A stretch of 39,786 nucleotides of DNA from assembly GCF_001570945.1 (NCBI RefSeq), contig NZ_BCSQ01000031.1:1-39786 (forward strand). Reading direction: 5' to 3'. Each line of letters starts with the position of its first letter. Position 1 is the first letter of the stretch. Source of the DNA: Janibacter anophelis NBRC 107843. Lineage in GTDB: Bacteria > Actinomycetota > Actinomycetes > Actinomycetales > Dermatophilaceae. Positions 17,489 to 25,151 of this stretch are shown piece by piece. The translations under genes were made by a program, and so were the position numbers. Under the pieces are notes generated by a model. The model was given only the letters and a program-made list of their open reading frames with translations. It had not been told where the DNA came from and searched no databases.

Positions 17489-18799
17489 TCACTCCCGGGT
17501 CGTCCCGAACATCACGTCGTCCCAGCTGGGCACCTTGGCCCGGCCCTTGCGGCCGCGCGCGGTGGCGCCGCCGTCCTTGCCGCCCGAGCCCTTGCCGTCC
17601 GAGCCCGTGTCGTCGGAGCCCTTGCTCTCCGAGGCCGTGTGGTCGGCAGTCGTGTCGTCGGAGGGCTCGCTGCCCGAGCCGTCGTCCGCGTCCTCGTCCT
17701 GCGGGGCCTCGGCATCGGTGGACCTGTCGTCCGCGGCAGGGGCCGTCGTGCCCTGAGCGGGCTCGGCGGCGTCGGTGCTCGAGGTCGTGGCCTCGGGCCG
17801 CACGTCGTCCTGCACCGTCTGCTCCGGCTCGGCCCGCATCTCGGCGTCGGGAGCCTCGTCCGTCTCCTGGGGCGACTCCGGCGATGCAGCTGCCCGCGAC
17901 TTCGCCTCGGGCGCGGGCGACGCCTTGGGCGCGGCGGACGACTCGGGGGTCGCCCCCTTCGCCTCGTCACGGGGGTGCGTGCCACCCGCGGGCGGGGGCA
18001 GCTCGTCCAGGGGCAGGGCGTCCTCGGTCGGCGTCGCAGGTGCCTCCACGGAGCGCGTCCTGCGTCGACCGCCGCGACCGCGGCGCTTGGCGCCGGACTG
18101 CTCACGCATGGACTGGATGAGGTCGTCGGTGTTGGCGCGGGTGGCCCGCTCGACCTTGCTCTCCTCGACCTCGACGTCGAAGACCGCGGTGGGGCGGTGC
18201 ACGCTCGTCGGGACCGGGCCCGCAGGGGTGTCGGCCTCGGAGAGCCACTTCGCCTCGTCGTTCTTGGCGACGACGCTCATCCCGGACATGTCGAACCACC
18301 ACGTCGCGGTGCGCTCGCGCCCACCGGCGGCGAAGACCGCGGAGACCGTCCACTGGCCCTCGGCGTCGCGCCGCGCGTCCCACAGGACGGTGGAGGGCTC
18401 CACGCCCCGGCCGGTCAGCCGCGTCGCGGCCCGCTGGGCGAGCGTCTCGGGGGAGCCGGCCTGGTTGGTGCCGCGCATGCGCACCCCTTGGGCGCGGGTG
18501 GCCACGTGCTCGCGCTCGGCGATCACCGGCCCCTCGAAGCGCGCGATCTTGTCCGGGTCCCAGCCCGTGCGGGCGGCGACCTCATCGGCGGTGGCACCAG
18601 CGCGGATCATCGCCTGCACCTCACGGGGGCGCACGTCGTTGTCGATGGCGATCTGCAGCTGGCCGAGCCGTGGTCGGTCGCGTCGCGCGGCGGCGCGCAA
18701 CTGGTCGTCGATGCGCAGGCGGTACTCCTCGCCGGCGTCGTCGGTGACGACGAGGTGCTCGCCGTCGTCGTGCACCCCGATGAGTCGCAGGTCCCGCAT
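17489..18799 (-). CDS. sepH: Septation protein SepH (DUF3071)
   Basis: This gene encodes 436 residues. The N-terminus MRDLRLIGVHDDGEHLVVTD followed by YRLRIDDQLRAAARRDRPRL and LRPREVQAMIRAGATADEVAART-like text is the DUF3071 domain with its helix-turn-helix. A conserved region (TATWWFDMSGMSVVAKNDEAKWLSE) follows at about residues 170-195. The last 230 residues are Ser/Glu/Asp/Ala-rich, low-complexity and presumably disordered. SepH promotes FtsZ assembly at division sites in Streptomyces and mycobacteria. ATG at 18799 follows GAGAGGGA at a suitable distance; the open frame extends 32 codons further but without similarity. It is divergent from the ferrochelatase gene with 94 bp between starts. 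Confidence 0.92.
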   Translation of the reverse strand: MRDLRLIGVHDDGEHLVVTDDAGEEYRLRIDDQLRAAARRDRPRLGQLQIAIDNDVRPREVQAMIRAGATADEVAARTGWDPDKIARFEGPVIAEREHVATRAQGVRMRGTNQAGSPETLAQRAATRLTGRGVEPSTVLWDARRDAEGQWTVSAVFAAGGRERTATWWFDMSGMSVVAKNDEAKWLSEADTPAGPVPTSVHRPTAVFDVEVEESKVERATRANTDDLIQSMREQSGAKRRGRGGRRRTRSVEAPATPTEDALPLDELPPPAGGTHPRDEAKGATPESSAAPKASPAPEAKSRAAASPESPQETDEAPDAEMRAEPEQTVQDDVRPEATTSSTDAAEPAQGTTAPAADDRSTDAEAPQDEDADDGSGSEPSDDTTADHTASESKGSDDTGSDGKGSGGKDGGATARGRKGRAKVPSWDDVMFGTTRE

Positions 18800-18881
18800 C
18801 AACAATCCCTCTCGTCCATCGTGCTCCTGCCCGACTCTGCCACCTGCCCGGGCCGATCCGTGAGTGCACACGCCGCAGGGA

Positions 18882-18887
18882 TACGTT
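18882..18887 (+). promoter_or_regulatory. Candidate -10 box of the ferrochelatase gene (leaderless)
   Basis: TACGTT fits TANNNT and ends 6 nt before ATG at 18894, so the mRNA would start at the AUG. Confidence 0.5.
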
Positions 18888-18893
18888 GTGTCC

Positions 18894-20006
18894 ATGTCCG
18901 ACCAGGCCGCAGCGCACCCCCTTCGCCCCTACGATGCCGTGCTCGTGCAGTCCTTCGGAGGGCCCGAGGGGCCCGACGAGGTGCTGCCCTTCCTGCGGCG
19001 GGTCACCGCCGGCCGCGGTGTCCCCGACGAGCGGCTCGCCGAGGTGGGGGAGCACTACGACCGCGTCGGAGGGGTCAGCCCGCTGCCTGCGCTCAACCGG
19101 CGCCTCGTCGCGGACCTGACCGCCGAGCTCGCGGCGCGGGAGTGCCCTCTGCCGGTCGCCCTCGGCAACCGCAACTCCGCCCCCTTCGTCCCCGATGCGC
19201 TCGACGAGCTCTCCGCCGGTGGCGCCCGCCGGATCCTCGTCGTGCCGACGAGCGCCTGGCGCAGCTACTCCTCCTGCCGCCAGTACCGCGAGGGCCTGGC
19301 CGACGCGGTCGAAGGGAGGGAGGGACTGGTCCTCGACAAGGTGCGGCCCTTCGGCGAGCACCCGGGCTTCGCGGCGACGCTGGCCGCGGACACGCTCGCG
19401 GCCTCCCGTGCCGCGGTGGAGGCGGTCGGCGCCGACCGGGTCGCGCTGCTCTACGTCACCCACTCCATCCCCGATGCGATGGACGAGACCTCCGGACCCG
19501 GCGACGGCGACGGTCGCGCCTACTCCGCCGACCAGGCAGAGCTCGCGGCGGCGATCACGGCGGAGGTCGACACGGTCCTCGGGACCGACCTGCCCGCCGG
19601 GCTCTGCTTCTGCTCGCGGTCGGGCTCGCCGCGCACCCCGTGGCTCGAGCCCGACGTCAACGACCGGATGCGCGAGCTGGCCGACGAAGGGGAGATCGCG
19701 CACGTCGTCGTCGTGCCCATCGGCTTCATCTCCGACCACATGGAGGTCGTCCACGACCTCGACGTCGAGGCGGCCGCCACGGCCGCGGAGGTCGGTCTGG
19801 GGATGTCGCGCGTGCCCACGCCGGGCAGCGACAAGGCCTTCGTCACCGGTCTCGTCGACCTCATGCTCGAGCGCGCCGCCCAGGCGCGCGGCGAGCAGCC
19901 GGTGCGCCCCACGTGGCGCGACCTCGACTCGCACCCGGCGGTGTGCCCGGTCGGATGCTGCCCCAACCTGCGCGAGGCCCGGCCCGCGCTCTGCGGATCG
20001 GACTGA
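18894..20006 (+). CDS. cpfC: Ferrochelatase (coproporphyrin III ferrochelatase in actinobacteria)
   Basis: This 370-residue enzyme inserts Fe2+ into coproporphyrin III, the actinobacterial route to haem; the older name is hemH. YDAVLVQSFGGPEGPDEVLP is the N-terminal signature. VGGVSPLPALNRRL, LGNRNSAPFV (which covers the region preceding the active site), LLYVTHSIPDAM with the catalytic His, and VVVPIGFISDHMEVVHDLDV with the Glu/Asp metal path are all present. Four C-terminal cysteines (351, 355, 356, 367 in VCPVGCCPNLREARPALCG) match the [2Fe-2S] cluster region known from mycobacterial ferrochelatase. ATG at 18894 is chosen over the upstream GTG at 18864 because of the -10 box directly before it. 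The suhB-like gene begins 1 nt after its stop codon. Confidence 0.94.
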   Translation: MSDQAAAHPLRPYDAVLVQSFGGPEGPDEVLPFLRRVTAGRGVPDERLAEVGEHYDRVGGVSPLPALNRRLVADLTAELAARECPLPVALGNRNSAPFVPDALDELSAGGARRILVVPTSAWRSYSSCRQYREGLADAVEGREGLVLDKVRPFGEHPGFAATLAADTLAASRAAVEAVGADRVALLYVTHSIPDAMDETSGPGDGDGRAYSADQAELAAAITAEVDTVLGTDLPAGLCFCSRSGSPRTPWLEPDVNDRMRELADEGEIAHVVVVPIGFISDHMEVVHDLDVEAAATAAEVGLGMSRVPTPGSDKAFVTGLVDLMLERAAQARGEQPVRPTWRDLDSHPAVCPVGCCPNLREARPALCGSD

Positions 20007-20007
20007 G

Positions 20008-20868
20008 ATGACCCAGCTGCCTGTCGGGACCGACCCGGCCGAGCTCGCGCGCACCGCCCTGGCCGTCGCCGTCGAGGCCGGCGACCTCATCGTCGACGAG
20101 CGGCCGGCGCGTCTCGGCGTCGCCGAGACCAAGAGCTCGTCCACCGACGTCGTCACGGTGATGGACCAGCGCAGCCAGGACCACCTGCTCGCCCGCCTGG
20201 GCGAGCTGCGCCCGGACGACGGCTTCGCCGGTGAGGAGCGTGGCGGCCGCACGGGGGAGTCGGGCATCACCTGGGTCGTCGACCCGATCGACGGCACCGT
20301 CAACTACCTCTACGAGGTCCCCGCCTACTCCGTCTCCGTCGCGGCGGTCATCGGGGACCCGCGGACCGATGGCGCGTGGCAGCCGGTGGCCGGTGCCGTC
20401 GTCAACCCCGTGACGGGCGAGCGTTACTCGGCATGGCTCGGCGGCGGTGCCTGGCGGACCGTCGGCGACGCCGAGCAGCAGCGGCTGCAGGTCGCCGAGA
20501 CCTCGCTCGCGCACGCGCTGTGCGGGACCGGGTTCGGCTACGACGCCGACCGCCGGGCCTGGCAGGCGGCCGTCCTCACGCACGTGCTGCCGCAGGTGCG
20601 TGACATCCGACGCTTCGGCAGCGCGGCGCTCGACCTGTGCCGGGTGGCCGAGGGCAGCCTCGACGTCTACTACGAGCGAGGTCTCAACCCGTGGGACATG
20701 GCCGCGGGCTGGCTGGTCGCCACGGAGGCCGGTGCGGTCGTCTCGGACCTGCTCGGTGGTGCGCCGAGGGCCGACATGACGATCGCGGCACCACCGGCGC
20801 TGCACGCCGCTCTGGGAGCCGTCCTGACGGACGCGGTGGAGCAGGTCGGGCCCGAGCGCGTTCGCTGA
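20008..20868 (+). CDS. suhB: Inositol-monophosphatase family phosphatase (SuhB-like)
   Basis: This 286-residue Mg2+-dependent phosphatase has the metal site GFAGEERGG (Glu), WVVDPIDGTVNYLYEVPAY (about residues 89-107, the family signature DPIDGT) and LNPWDMAAGWLV (the second signature with catalytic Asp). These are the three ligand sets of the IMPase/FBPase/CysQ fold. Inositol monophosphate is the likely substrate, as inositol lipids and mycothiol are common in this phylum, but fructose-1,6-bisphosphate or histidinol phosphate cannot be excluded. ATG at 20008 follows the ferrochelatase stop by 1 nt. A SuhB gene at this place near dut is also, as I recall, the order in M. tuberculosis. Confidence 0.88.
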   Translation: MTQLPVGTDPAELARTALAVAVEAGDLIVDERPARLGVAETKSSSTDVVTVMDQRSQDHLLARLGELRPDDGFAGEERGGRTGESGITWVVDPIDGTVNYLYEVPAYSVSVAAVIGDPRTDGAWQPVAGAVVNPVTGERYSAWLGGGAWRTVGDAEQQRLQVAETSLAHALCGTGFGYDADRRAWQAAVLTHVLPQVRDIRRFGSAALDLCRVAEGSLDVYYERGLNPWDMAAGWLVATEAGAVVSDLLGGAPRADMTIAAPPALHAALGAVLTDAVEQVGPERVR

Positions 20869-20999
20869 TCGGGAACCGGGTGGCGCACGGCCCCGGGATG
20901 GGGCACAATCCGGCGCGCCGGGCACAAATCCAGCACCCGCTGCGTTGACGACGGCACCAGAGCTTTTTCAGCCCTCCAACCCCCAAGGAATCAGGAGAG

Positions 21000-21299
21000 A
21001 TGGCGACCGATTACGACGCCCCTCGCAAGACCGACGACGATCTGTCCGAGGACTCCATCGAGGAGCTCAAGTCCCGTCGCGGTGACGCGACCTCCGCCAA
21101 CGTCGACGTCGACGAGACCGAGATGGCCGAAGGCTTCGAGCTGCCCGGCGCGGACCTCTCCGGCGAGGAGATGTCCGTGCGGGTCGTGCCGCGCCAGGCG
21201 GACGAGTTCACCTGCACGAGCTGCTTCCTCGTCCACCACCGCAGCCAGCTGGCCAGCGACGGCAAGAACGGCCCGGTCTGCACCGAGTGCGCCGCGTGA
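21000..21299 (+). CDS. DUF4193 acidic zinc-ribbon protein
   Basis: This gene encodes 99 residues: an acidic N-terminal half (MATDYDAPRKTDDDLSEDSI...) and a C-terminal zinc ribbon, FTCTSCFLVHHRSQLAS ... GPVCTECAA, with two CxxC pairs. This architecture is the actinobacteria-wide DUF4193 family. The function is unknown; a role in binding RNA polymerase has only the resemblance of an acidic tail plus ribbon and is a guess. ATG at 21000 has AGGAGAG directly upstream. The 131-bp gap before it holds CCGGCGCGCCGG (20910-20921) and TTGACG (20945-20950), but no -10 box that fits well. The stop is 3 nt before dut. Confidence 0.88.
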   Translation: MATDYDAPRKTDDDLSEDSIEELKSRRGDATSANVDVDETEMAEGFELPGADLSGEEMSVRVVPRQADEFTCTSCFLVHHRSQLASDGKNGPVCTECAA

Positions 21300-21302
21300 C
21301 CC

Positions 21303-21785
21303 GTGCCTGACGCACCCCGTCAGGTCGCGGTCCCGGTGCAGCTGGTGCACCCGGACGCGGTCCCCCCTTCGTACGCCCAGCACGGCGACGCAGGGGCGGA
21401 CCTGACCTCCGTGGTCGAGCTGACGCTCGCGCCGGGGGAGCGCGCGCTCGTCCCCACGGGCATCGCGCTCGCCCTGCCGCACGGCTGGGTCGGTCTCGTG
21501 CACCCGCGATCGGGCCTGGCCGCCCGGCACGGGATCTCGGTCGTCAACGCACCGGGCACGGTCGACTCCGGCTACCGCGGCGAGATCATGGTCAACCTCA
21601 TCAACCTCGACCCGGCCGAGCCGTTCGCGGTGCGCGTCGGGGACCGGATCGCCCAGCTGGTGCTGCAGGAAGTGGGCGAAGGGGAATTCCTCCCCGTCGA
21701 TTCGCTTCCGTCCAGCCCACGGGGTGAGACTGGACATGGATCCACTGGGGGCTTCGGCCCAGAGTCGACGACAGGACGTAGATGA
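21303..21785 (+). CDS. dut: dUTP diphosphatase (dUTPase)
   Basis: This 160-residue trimeric dUTPase hydrolyses dUTP to dUMP, keeping uracil out of DNA and feeding thymidylate synthesis. All five motifs are visible: [43 protein letters not shown] with the catalytic Asp, [10 protein letters not shown], and [16 protein letters not shown], the flexible tail that closes the active site. GTG at 21303 lies 3 nt after the DUF4193 stop. The stop codon overlaps the ATG of the DUF3710 gene (ATGA), so the two are translationally coupled. Thymidine kinase (16.7 kb) is in the same neighbourhood. Confidence 0.95.
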   Translation: MPDAPRQVAVPVQLVHPDAVPPSYAQHGDAGADLTSVVELTLAPGERALVPTGIALALPHGWVGLVHPRSGLAARHGISVVNAPGTVDSGYRGEIMVNLINLDPAEPFAVRVGDRIAQLVLQEVGEGEFLPVDSLPSSPRGETGHGSTGGFGPESTTGRR

Positions 21786-22516
21786 TGTTCGGGCGCAAGA
21801 AGAAGACCGCAGCCGCTGACGAGGCGACCGAGCAGGACTCGACGACCACCGCGACGGACGCGGCCACTGCCTCCGACGCCGCTGAGGCGCCAGCCCGCGG
21901 ACCGCGCGACATCGCCGACGTCTCCAACACCGACTCCCTCGTCGACCTCGGCGCGCTCCTGCTCGCCCCGGCCCCCGGGATCGAGCTGCGCCTCGAGGTC
22001 GACCAGAAGACCAATGACGTGACGGCCCTCCAGGTGGCCGACGACGACGGCGCCGTCCAGCTGCAGGTCTTCGCGGCCCCCCGCTCGGCGGGCATCTGGG
22101 ACGACATCCGCGACGAGATCGCCGAGATGATCACCGGCAACGGCGGCACGGTCGACGAGGCCGACGGCCCCTTCGGCACCGAGCTGCTCACCCGCCTGGC
22201 CCAGCCCGGGCCCCAGGGCCGCACGGTCTTCGCGCCGGCGATCTTCGCCGGGGCTGAGGGCCCGCGCTGGTTCCTGCGTGCGGTCTACTCCGGATCGGCC
22301 GCCGTGGACGAGACCGCCCGGGCCCGCTTCGACGAGATGCTGCAGTCCGTCGTCGTGCGCCGTGGTGAGGAGCCGCGCGCGCCCCGCGAGATGCTCCCGC
22401 TGCAGATGCCGACCGCGCCGCAGGCGTCGGCGGAGACGGGCGACGAGGACGCGCAGGAGCAGGGCGACGACCTCAAGCCCTTCGAGCGCGGTCCCGAGAT
22501 CACCGAGGTCCGCTGA
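21782..22516 (+). CDS. DUF3710 protein
   Basis: This gene encodes 244 residues. A basic and acidic N-terminus ([20 protein letters not shown]) is followed by the DUF3710 core: [48 protein letters not shown] and [16 protein letters not shown]. It ends in a charged low-complexity tail ([20 protein letters not shown]). No membrane span or catalytic motif is visible and the family has no known function. It overlaps dut by 4 nt and the next gene by 1 nt, and it conserves this position next to dut in many actinobacteria, which suggests a role tied to the OB-fold partner. Confidence 0.87.
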   Translation: MMFGRKKKTAAADEATEQDSTTTATDAATASDAAEAPARGPRDIADVSNTDSLVDLGALLLAPAPGIELRLEVDQKTNDVTALQVADDDGAVQLQVFAAPRSAGIWDDIRDEIAEMITGNGGTVDEADGPFGTELLTRLAQPGPQGRTVFAPAIFAGAEGPRWFLRAVYSGSAAVDETARARFDEMLQSVVVRRGEEPRAPREMLPLQMPTAPQASAETGDEDAQEQGDDLKPFERGPEITEVR

Positions 22517-22881
22517 TGCCCTCCCTGCTGCGCCGGCTCGTCGACCTCGGGCGCTCCGACGACGACCTCGCGGCAGGGGAGCTGCGTGAGGCGGCCTCCG
22601 CCCACGGCTGCACGCCGATCGCCGCCGACACCGACCGGCAGGTCGTCACCGTCGCCGGCACTCTGACCGCCGTGACCCTGCGGCCGCGGGCGACCGTGCC
22701 CGCCCTCGTCGCCGAGCTCTACGACGGGTCGGCCACGGTCCAGCTCGTCTGGCTGGGTCGCCGCAGCATCCACGGCATCGAGCCGGGGGCCTACCTCAAG
22801 GCGACCGGGCTGCTGTGCCGACCCTCGGGGACCGCCACGATCTTCAACCCCTCCTACGAGCTGCTGCCCCACCATGGCTGA
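22516..22881 (+). CDS. OB-fold nucleic-acid-binding domain protein
   Basis: This gene encodes 121 residues, VVTVAGTLTAVTLRPRATVP ALVAELYDG followed by SATVQLVWLGRRSIHGIEPG, a compact OB-fold (beta-barrel) of the tRNA-anti/RecG wedge kind, with an N-terminal helical part (LRRLVDLGRSDDDLAAGELR). It has no other domain. OB-folds of this type often bind single-stranded nucleic acid, but no target is known. It overlaps the DUF3710 stop by 1 nt (TGATG) and the DUF3159 start by 8 nt, so all three proteins are made from one coupled message. Confidence 0.83.
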   Translation: MPSLLRRLVDLGRSDDDLAAGELREAASAHGCTPIAADTDRQVVTVAGTLTAVTLRPRATVPALVAELYDGSATVQLVWLGRRSIHGIEPGAYLKATGLLCRPSGTATIFNPSYELLPHHG

Positions 22882-23584
22882 GCCCCCCGCGTCTGTCGCC
22901 GCCCCCGTCCACCCCACGGTCGAGGCACTCATCCGGCACCGTCTGGGCGAGGCCCTCGGTGGGCTGCGCGGGTCGCTCGAGGCGGCCGCGCCCATGCTCG
23001 TCTTCGTCATCGCGTGGTCGATCACCAAGGACCGCACGATCTCGCTCGGCTCCGCCGCCGCGCTGACCGTGCTGCTCGCCCTGGCCCGGATCGTCCAGCG
23101 CCAGACGCTGCAGTTCGTCCTCGGGTCGGTCATCGCGACGGGTCTGGCGGCCTTCTTCGCGCTGCGCTCGGGCGAGGCCGAGGACGCCTTCCTGCCCGGC
23201 ATCCTCACCTCGTGCGCCTACCTCGTCGGGACCGTGCTGTCGGTGATCCTGCGGTGGCCGGTCATCGGCATCATGGTCGGCTTCGCCGACCAGGCCGCGG
23301 TCGCCGCCGGCGACCCCTTCCGCTGGCGCCGCAATGCCGCCGCGGTCAAGGTGTGCAGCCGCCTCACCCTCGTGCTCATCGCGGTCTACGCGATTCGGGT
23401 GGGCATCATGGGGCCGCTCTACCTCGCGGACAATGTCGCGGGACTGACGGTGACCAAGGTCGTGCTCGGCTGGCCGCTGTGGGCCGGAGCCGTCGCCATC
23501 ATGGGCGCGATGCTCGTCAAGGGCCACACGCCCATCGACCCGGATGACGACCTCGTCCAGCCGGTCGACGTCGCCCGGGACTGA
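22874..23584 (+). CDS. DUF3159 integral membrane protein
   Basis: This gene encodes 236 residues with about six hydrophobic segments: AAPMLVFVIAWSIT, SLGSAAALTVLLALARIVQ, QFVLGSVIATGLAAFFAL, YLVGTVLSVILRWPVIGIMV, LVLIAVYAIRVGIMGPLYL and VVLGWPLWAGAVAIMGAMLV. The regularly placed Arg/Gln in helix ends is typical of DUF3159. Function is unknown, and it carries no transporter signature that I recognise. It starts inside the OB-fold gene (8-nt overlap) and ends at the 20-bp tandem repeat that contains its stop codon. Confidence 0.87.
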   Translation: MAEPPASVAAPVHPTVEALIRHRLGEALGGLRGSLEAAAPMLVFVIAWSITKDRTISLGSAAALTVLLALARIVQRQTLQFVLGSVIATGLAAFFALRSGEAEDAFLPGILTSCAYLVGTVLSVILRWPVIGIMVGFADQAAVAAGDPFRWRRNAAAVKVCSRLTLVLIAVYAIRVGIMGPLYLADNVAGLTVTKVVLGWPLWAGAVAIMGAMLVKGHTPIDPDDDLVQPVDVARD

Positions 23585-23620
23585 CCCCCTTCGTCCGGGA
23601 CTGACCCCCTTCGTCCGGCC
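23581..23620. repeat. Tandem 20-bp repeat spanning the DUF3159 stop codon
   Basis: CTGACCCCCTTCGTCCGG recurs at 23581 and 23601, 20 bp apart. Both copies contain CCCCCTTCG. The first copy supplies the stop codon TGA. Confidence 0.85.
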
Positions 23621-23640
23621 CGAGGTCGCCGCCGGACCGC

Positions 23641-23744
23641 GCATCTCCCCGGGGAAATGCAACCACTTGACGTCAAGAGACTGCATCTGCCCGGGGAAAT
23701 GCAACCACTTGACGTCGAGAGACTGCATTGCCGTAGGGCAATGC
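23641..23744. repeat. Tandem 42-bp palindrome-rich repeat between convergent genes
   Basis: Two 42-bp units (23641-23682 and 23683-23724) differ at 2 positions. A partial third (23725-23744) forms a perfect 8-bp stem (GCATTGCC-GTAG-GGCAATGC). Each full unit has a near-palindrome such as GCATCTCCCCGGGGAAATGC and the motif CTTGACGTCAAG (23666-23677; CTTGACGTCGAG at 23708). The region ends 9 bp before the stop of the RCK gene and could terminate both transcripts. Confidence 0.9.
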
Positions 23745-23753
23745 AGGGTCCGG

Positions 23754-24440
23754 TCAGGGGGTGGGGCGTTTGCGGCTGCGGCCGCCGGGGCGCATCATCG
23801 CCTCGAGCTCCGGCTCGGCCTCTGCGGTGGTGAGCAGGAGCAGCTCGTCGTGCGCCTCGAGGGAGTCGTCGGCGCTCGGGCCGATCGGTCGGCCGTCGCG
23901 GATGATGCCGACGAGCAGCGTGTCCTGGGGGAAGGCGATGTCACCGACGCGCCGACCCACGTTGGGGTTGTCGGCCGGCAGGGTGATCTCGGCCATCGCC
24001 GCGTTGCCCTGCTGGAAGTCGAAGATGCGCACGAGGTCGCCGACGCTCACGGCCTCCTCGACCAGCGCCGTCATCAGGCGTGGCGTCGACACCGCGACGT
24101 CGACGCCCCACGACTCGTCGAACATCCACTCGTTCTTGGGGTTGTTGACCCGGGCGACGGTGCGCGGCACACCGAACTCGGTCTTGGCGAGCAGCGAGAC
24201 GACGAGGTTGGCCTTGTCGTCGCCGGTCGCGCAGACGACGACATCGCAGGTCTCGATCTGCGCCTCCTGCAGCGTGGACAGCTCGCAGGCGTCGCCGGAG
24301 AGCCAGCTGGCCTCGGCGACCTTGGCGACACGGGTCTCGTTGGCGTCCTTGTCGATGAGCAGGACGGAGTGCTCGTTCTGCAGCAACTCCTGGGCGATGG
24401 ACCGACCGACCGAGCCGGCTCCGATGATGGCGACGCGCAC
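23754..24440 (-). CDS. ceoC: RCK/TrkA-type potassium regulator, second subunit (CeoC-like)
   Basis: This gene encodes 228 residues. The N-terminal Rossmann RCK domain is VAIIGAGSVGRSIAQELLQ, ending in an acidic LLIDKDANE; SWLSGDACELSTL and VVVCATGDDKANLVVSLLA follow the TrkA_N pattern. The C-terminal TrkA_C domain is about residues 135-215 (AMAEITLPADNPNVGRRVGD... LLVGIIRDGRPIGPSAD). It probably senses nucleotides and gates or regulates a K+ transporter in the membrane. It is 2 bp after its sibling gene, so both come from one divergent transcript opposite a KimA-type K+ importer. Its start codon is GTG. Confidence 0.88.
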   Translation of the reverse strand: MRVAIIGAGSVGRSIAQELLQNEHSVLLIDKDANETRVAKVAEASWLSGDACELSTLQEAQIETCDVVVCATGDDKANLVVSLLAKTEFGVPRTVARVNNPKNEWMFDESWGVDVAVSTPRLMTALVEEAVSVGDLVRIFDFQQGNAAMAEITLPADNPNVGRRVGDIAFPQDTLLVGIIRDGRPIGPSADDSLEAHDELLLLTTAEAEPELEAMMRPGGRSRKRPTP

Positions 24441-24442
24441 GC

Positions 24443-25108
24443 TCAGACCTCCTGCGGTGGCTGGCCGTCGAGGATCCGCTCGACGTCGGGGATGCTCTCG
24501 CGACGGATGACGAGGTGGACGAGGTCGCCCTCCTGGTGGACCGTCTCCGGGCCGGGCAGGATGCCCTCGCCGAGCCGGGTCACGTAGGCGACCCGGGCCC
24601 CGGTCGCCTCCTCCATCGCCGTGAGGCGGTGGCCGACCCAGGCCGGTGAGACCTGGATCTCGGAGACGACGAGCTTGCCCGAGGCGTCGGTCATCTCGGT
24701 CGCCTCACCCTGGGGGAGCAGGCGGCGCAGGACCTGGTCGGCCGTCCAGCGCACCGTCGCGACGGTGGGGATGCCCAGCCGCTGGTAGACCTGCGCGCGG
24801 TCCGGGTCGTAGATGCGGGCGACGACGTGCTCGACGCCGAAGGTCTCGCGCGCCACCCGCGCCGCGAGGATGTTGGAGTTGTCACCGCTGGAGACGGCGG
24901 CGAAGGCGTAGGCGTCCCGGATGCCGGCCTGCTCGAGGGTGTCCCGGTCGAAGCCCACACCCGCGACGCGGCGGCCGTTGAACTCGCTGCCGAGCCGACG
25001 GAAGGCGGCGGGGTCCTGGTCGACGACGGCGACGTCGTGGCCGATGCGCTCGAGCGAGCGGGCGAGGGAGGCGCCGACGCGCCCGCAGCCCATGATGACG
25101 AAGTGCAC
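24443..25108 (-). CDS. ceoB: RCK/TrkA-type potassium regulator, first subunit (CeoB-like)
   Basis: This gene encodes 221 residues starting at a GTG. VIMGCGRVGASLARSLERIG and VAVVDQDPAAFRRLG form the NAD-binding RCK core; FAAVSSGDNSNILAARVAR and VARIYDPDRAQVYQRLGIPT follow the family pattern. A TrkA_C-like domain is at about 130-210 (VVSEIQVSPAWVGHRLTAM). The two genes are separated by 2 bp. M. tuberculosis has, as I recall, the same divergent pair (ceoB, ceoC) beside a permease. The start is 43 bp from that of the permease gene, and a -10 box lies 7 nt before the GTG. Confidence 0.88.
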   Translation of the reverse strand: MHFVIMGCGRVGASLARSLERIGHDVAVVDQDPAAFRRLGSEFNGRRVAGVGFDRDTLEQAGIRDAYAFAAVSSGDNSNILAARVARETFGVEHVVARIYDPDRAQVYQRLGIPTVATVRWTADQVLRRLLPQGEATEMTDASGKLVVSEIQVSPAWVGHRLTAMEEATGARVAYVTRLGEGILPGPETVHQEGDLVHLVIRRESIPDVERILDGQPPQEV

Positions 25109-25115
25109 GGCTCAG

Positions 25116-25121
25116 ACGGTA
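25116..25121 (-). promoter_or_regulatory. Candidate -10 box of the RCK operon (leaderless)
   Basis: On the minus strand this reads TACCGT and ends 7 nt before the GTG at 25108. It matches the spacing of other boxes in the window. Confidence 0.45.
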
Positions 25122-25139
25122 CCCCTCCTCGAGCAGGCC

Positions 25140-25145
25140 TACACT
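25140..25145 (+). promoter_or_regulatory. Candidate -10 box of the KimA-type gene (leaderless)
   Basis: TACACT ends 6 nt before the GTG at 25152. It and the minus-strand TACCGT are only about 18 bp apart, so the two promoters must share regulatory DNA. Confidence 0.5.
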
Positions 25146-25151
25146 CGCGTG

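Noticed and set aside
17423-20011. An 862-codon plus-strand frame across sepH and ferrochelatase
   Set aside because: It is antisense to sepH and out of frame with cpfC; its composition is Gly/Arg/Ala-rich shadow coding.
23641-23744. Attachment site or insertion-sequence end
   Set aside because: No transposase, integrase or target-site duplication is visible; tandem palindromes between convergent genes fit terminator or REP-like repeats better.
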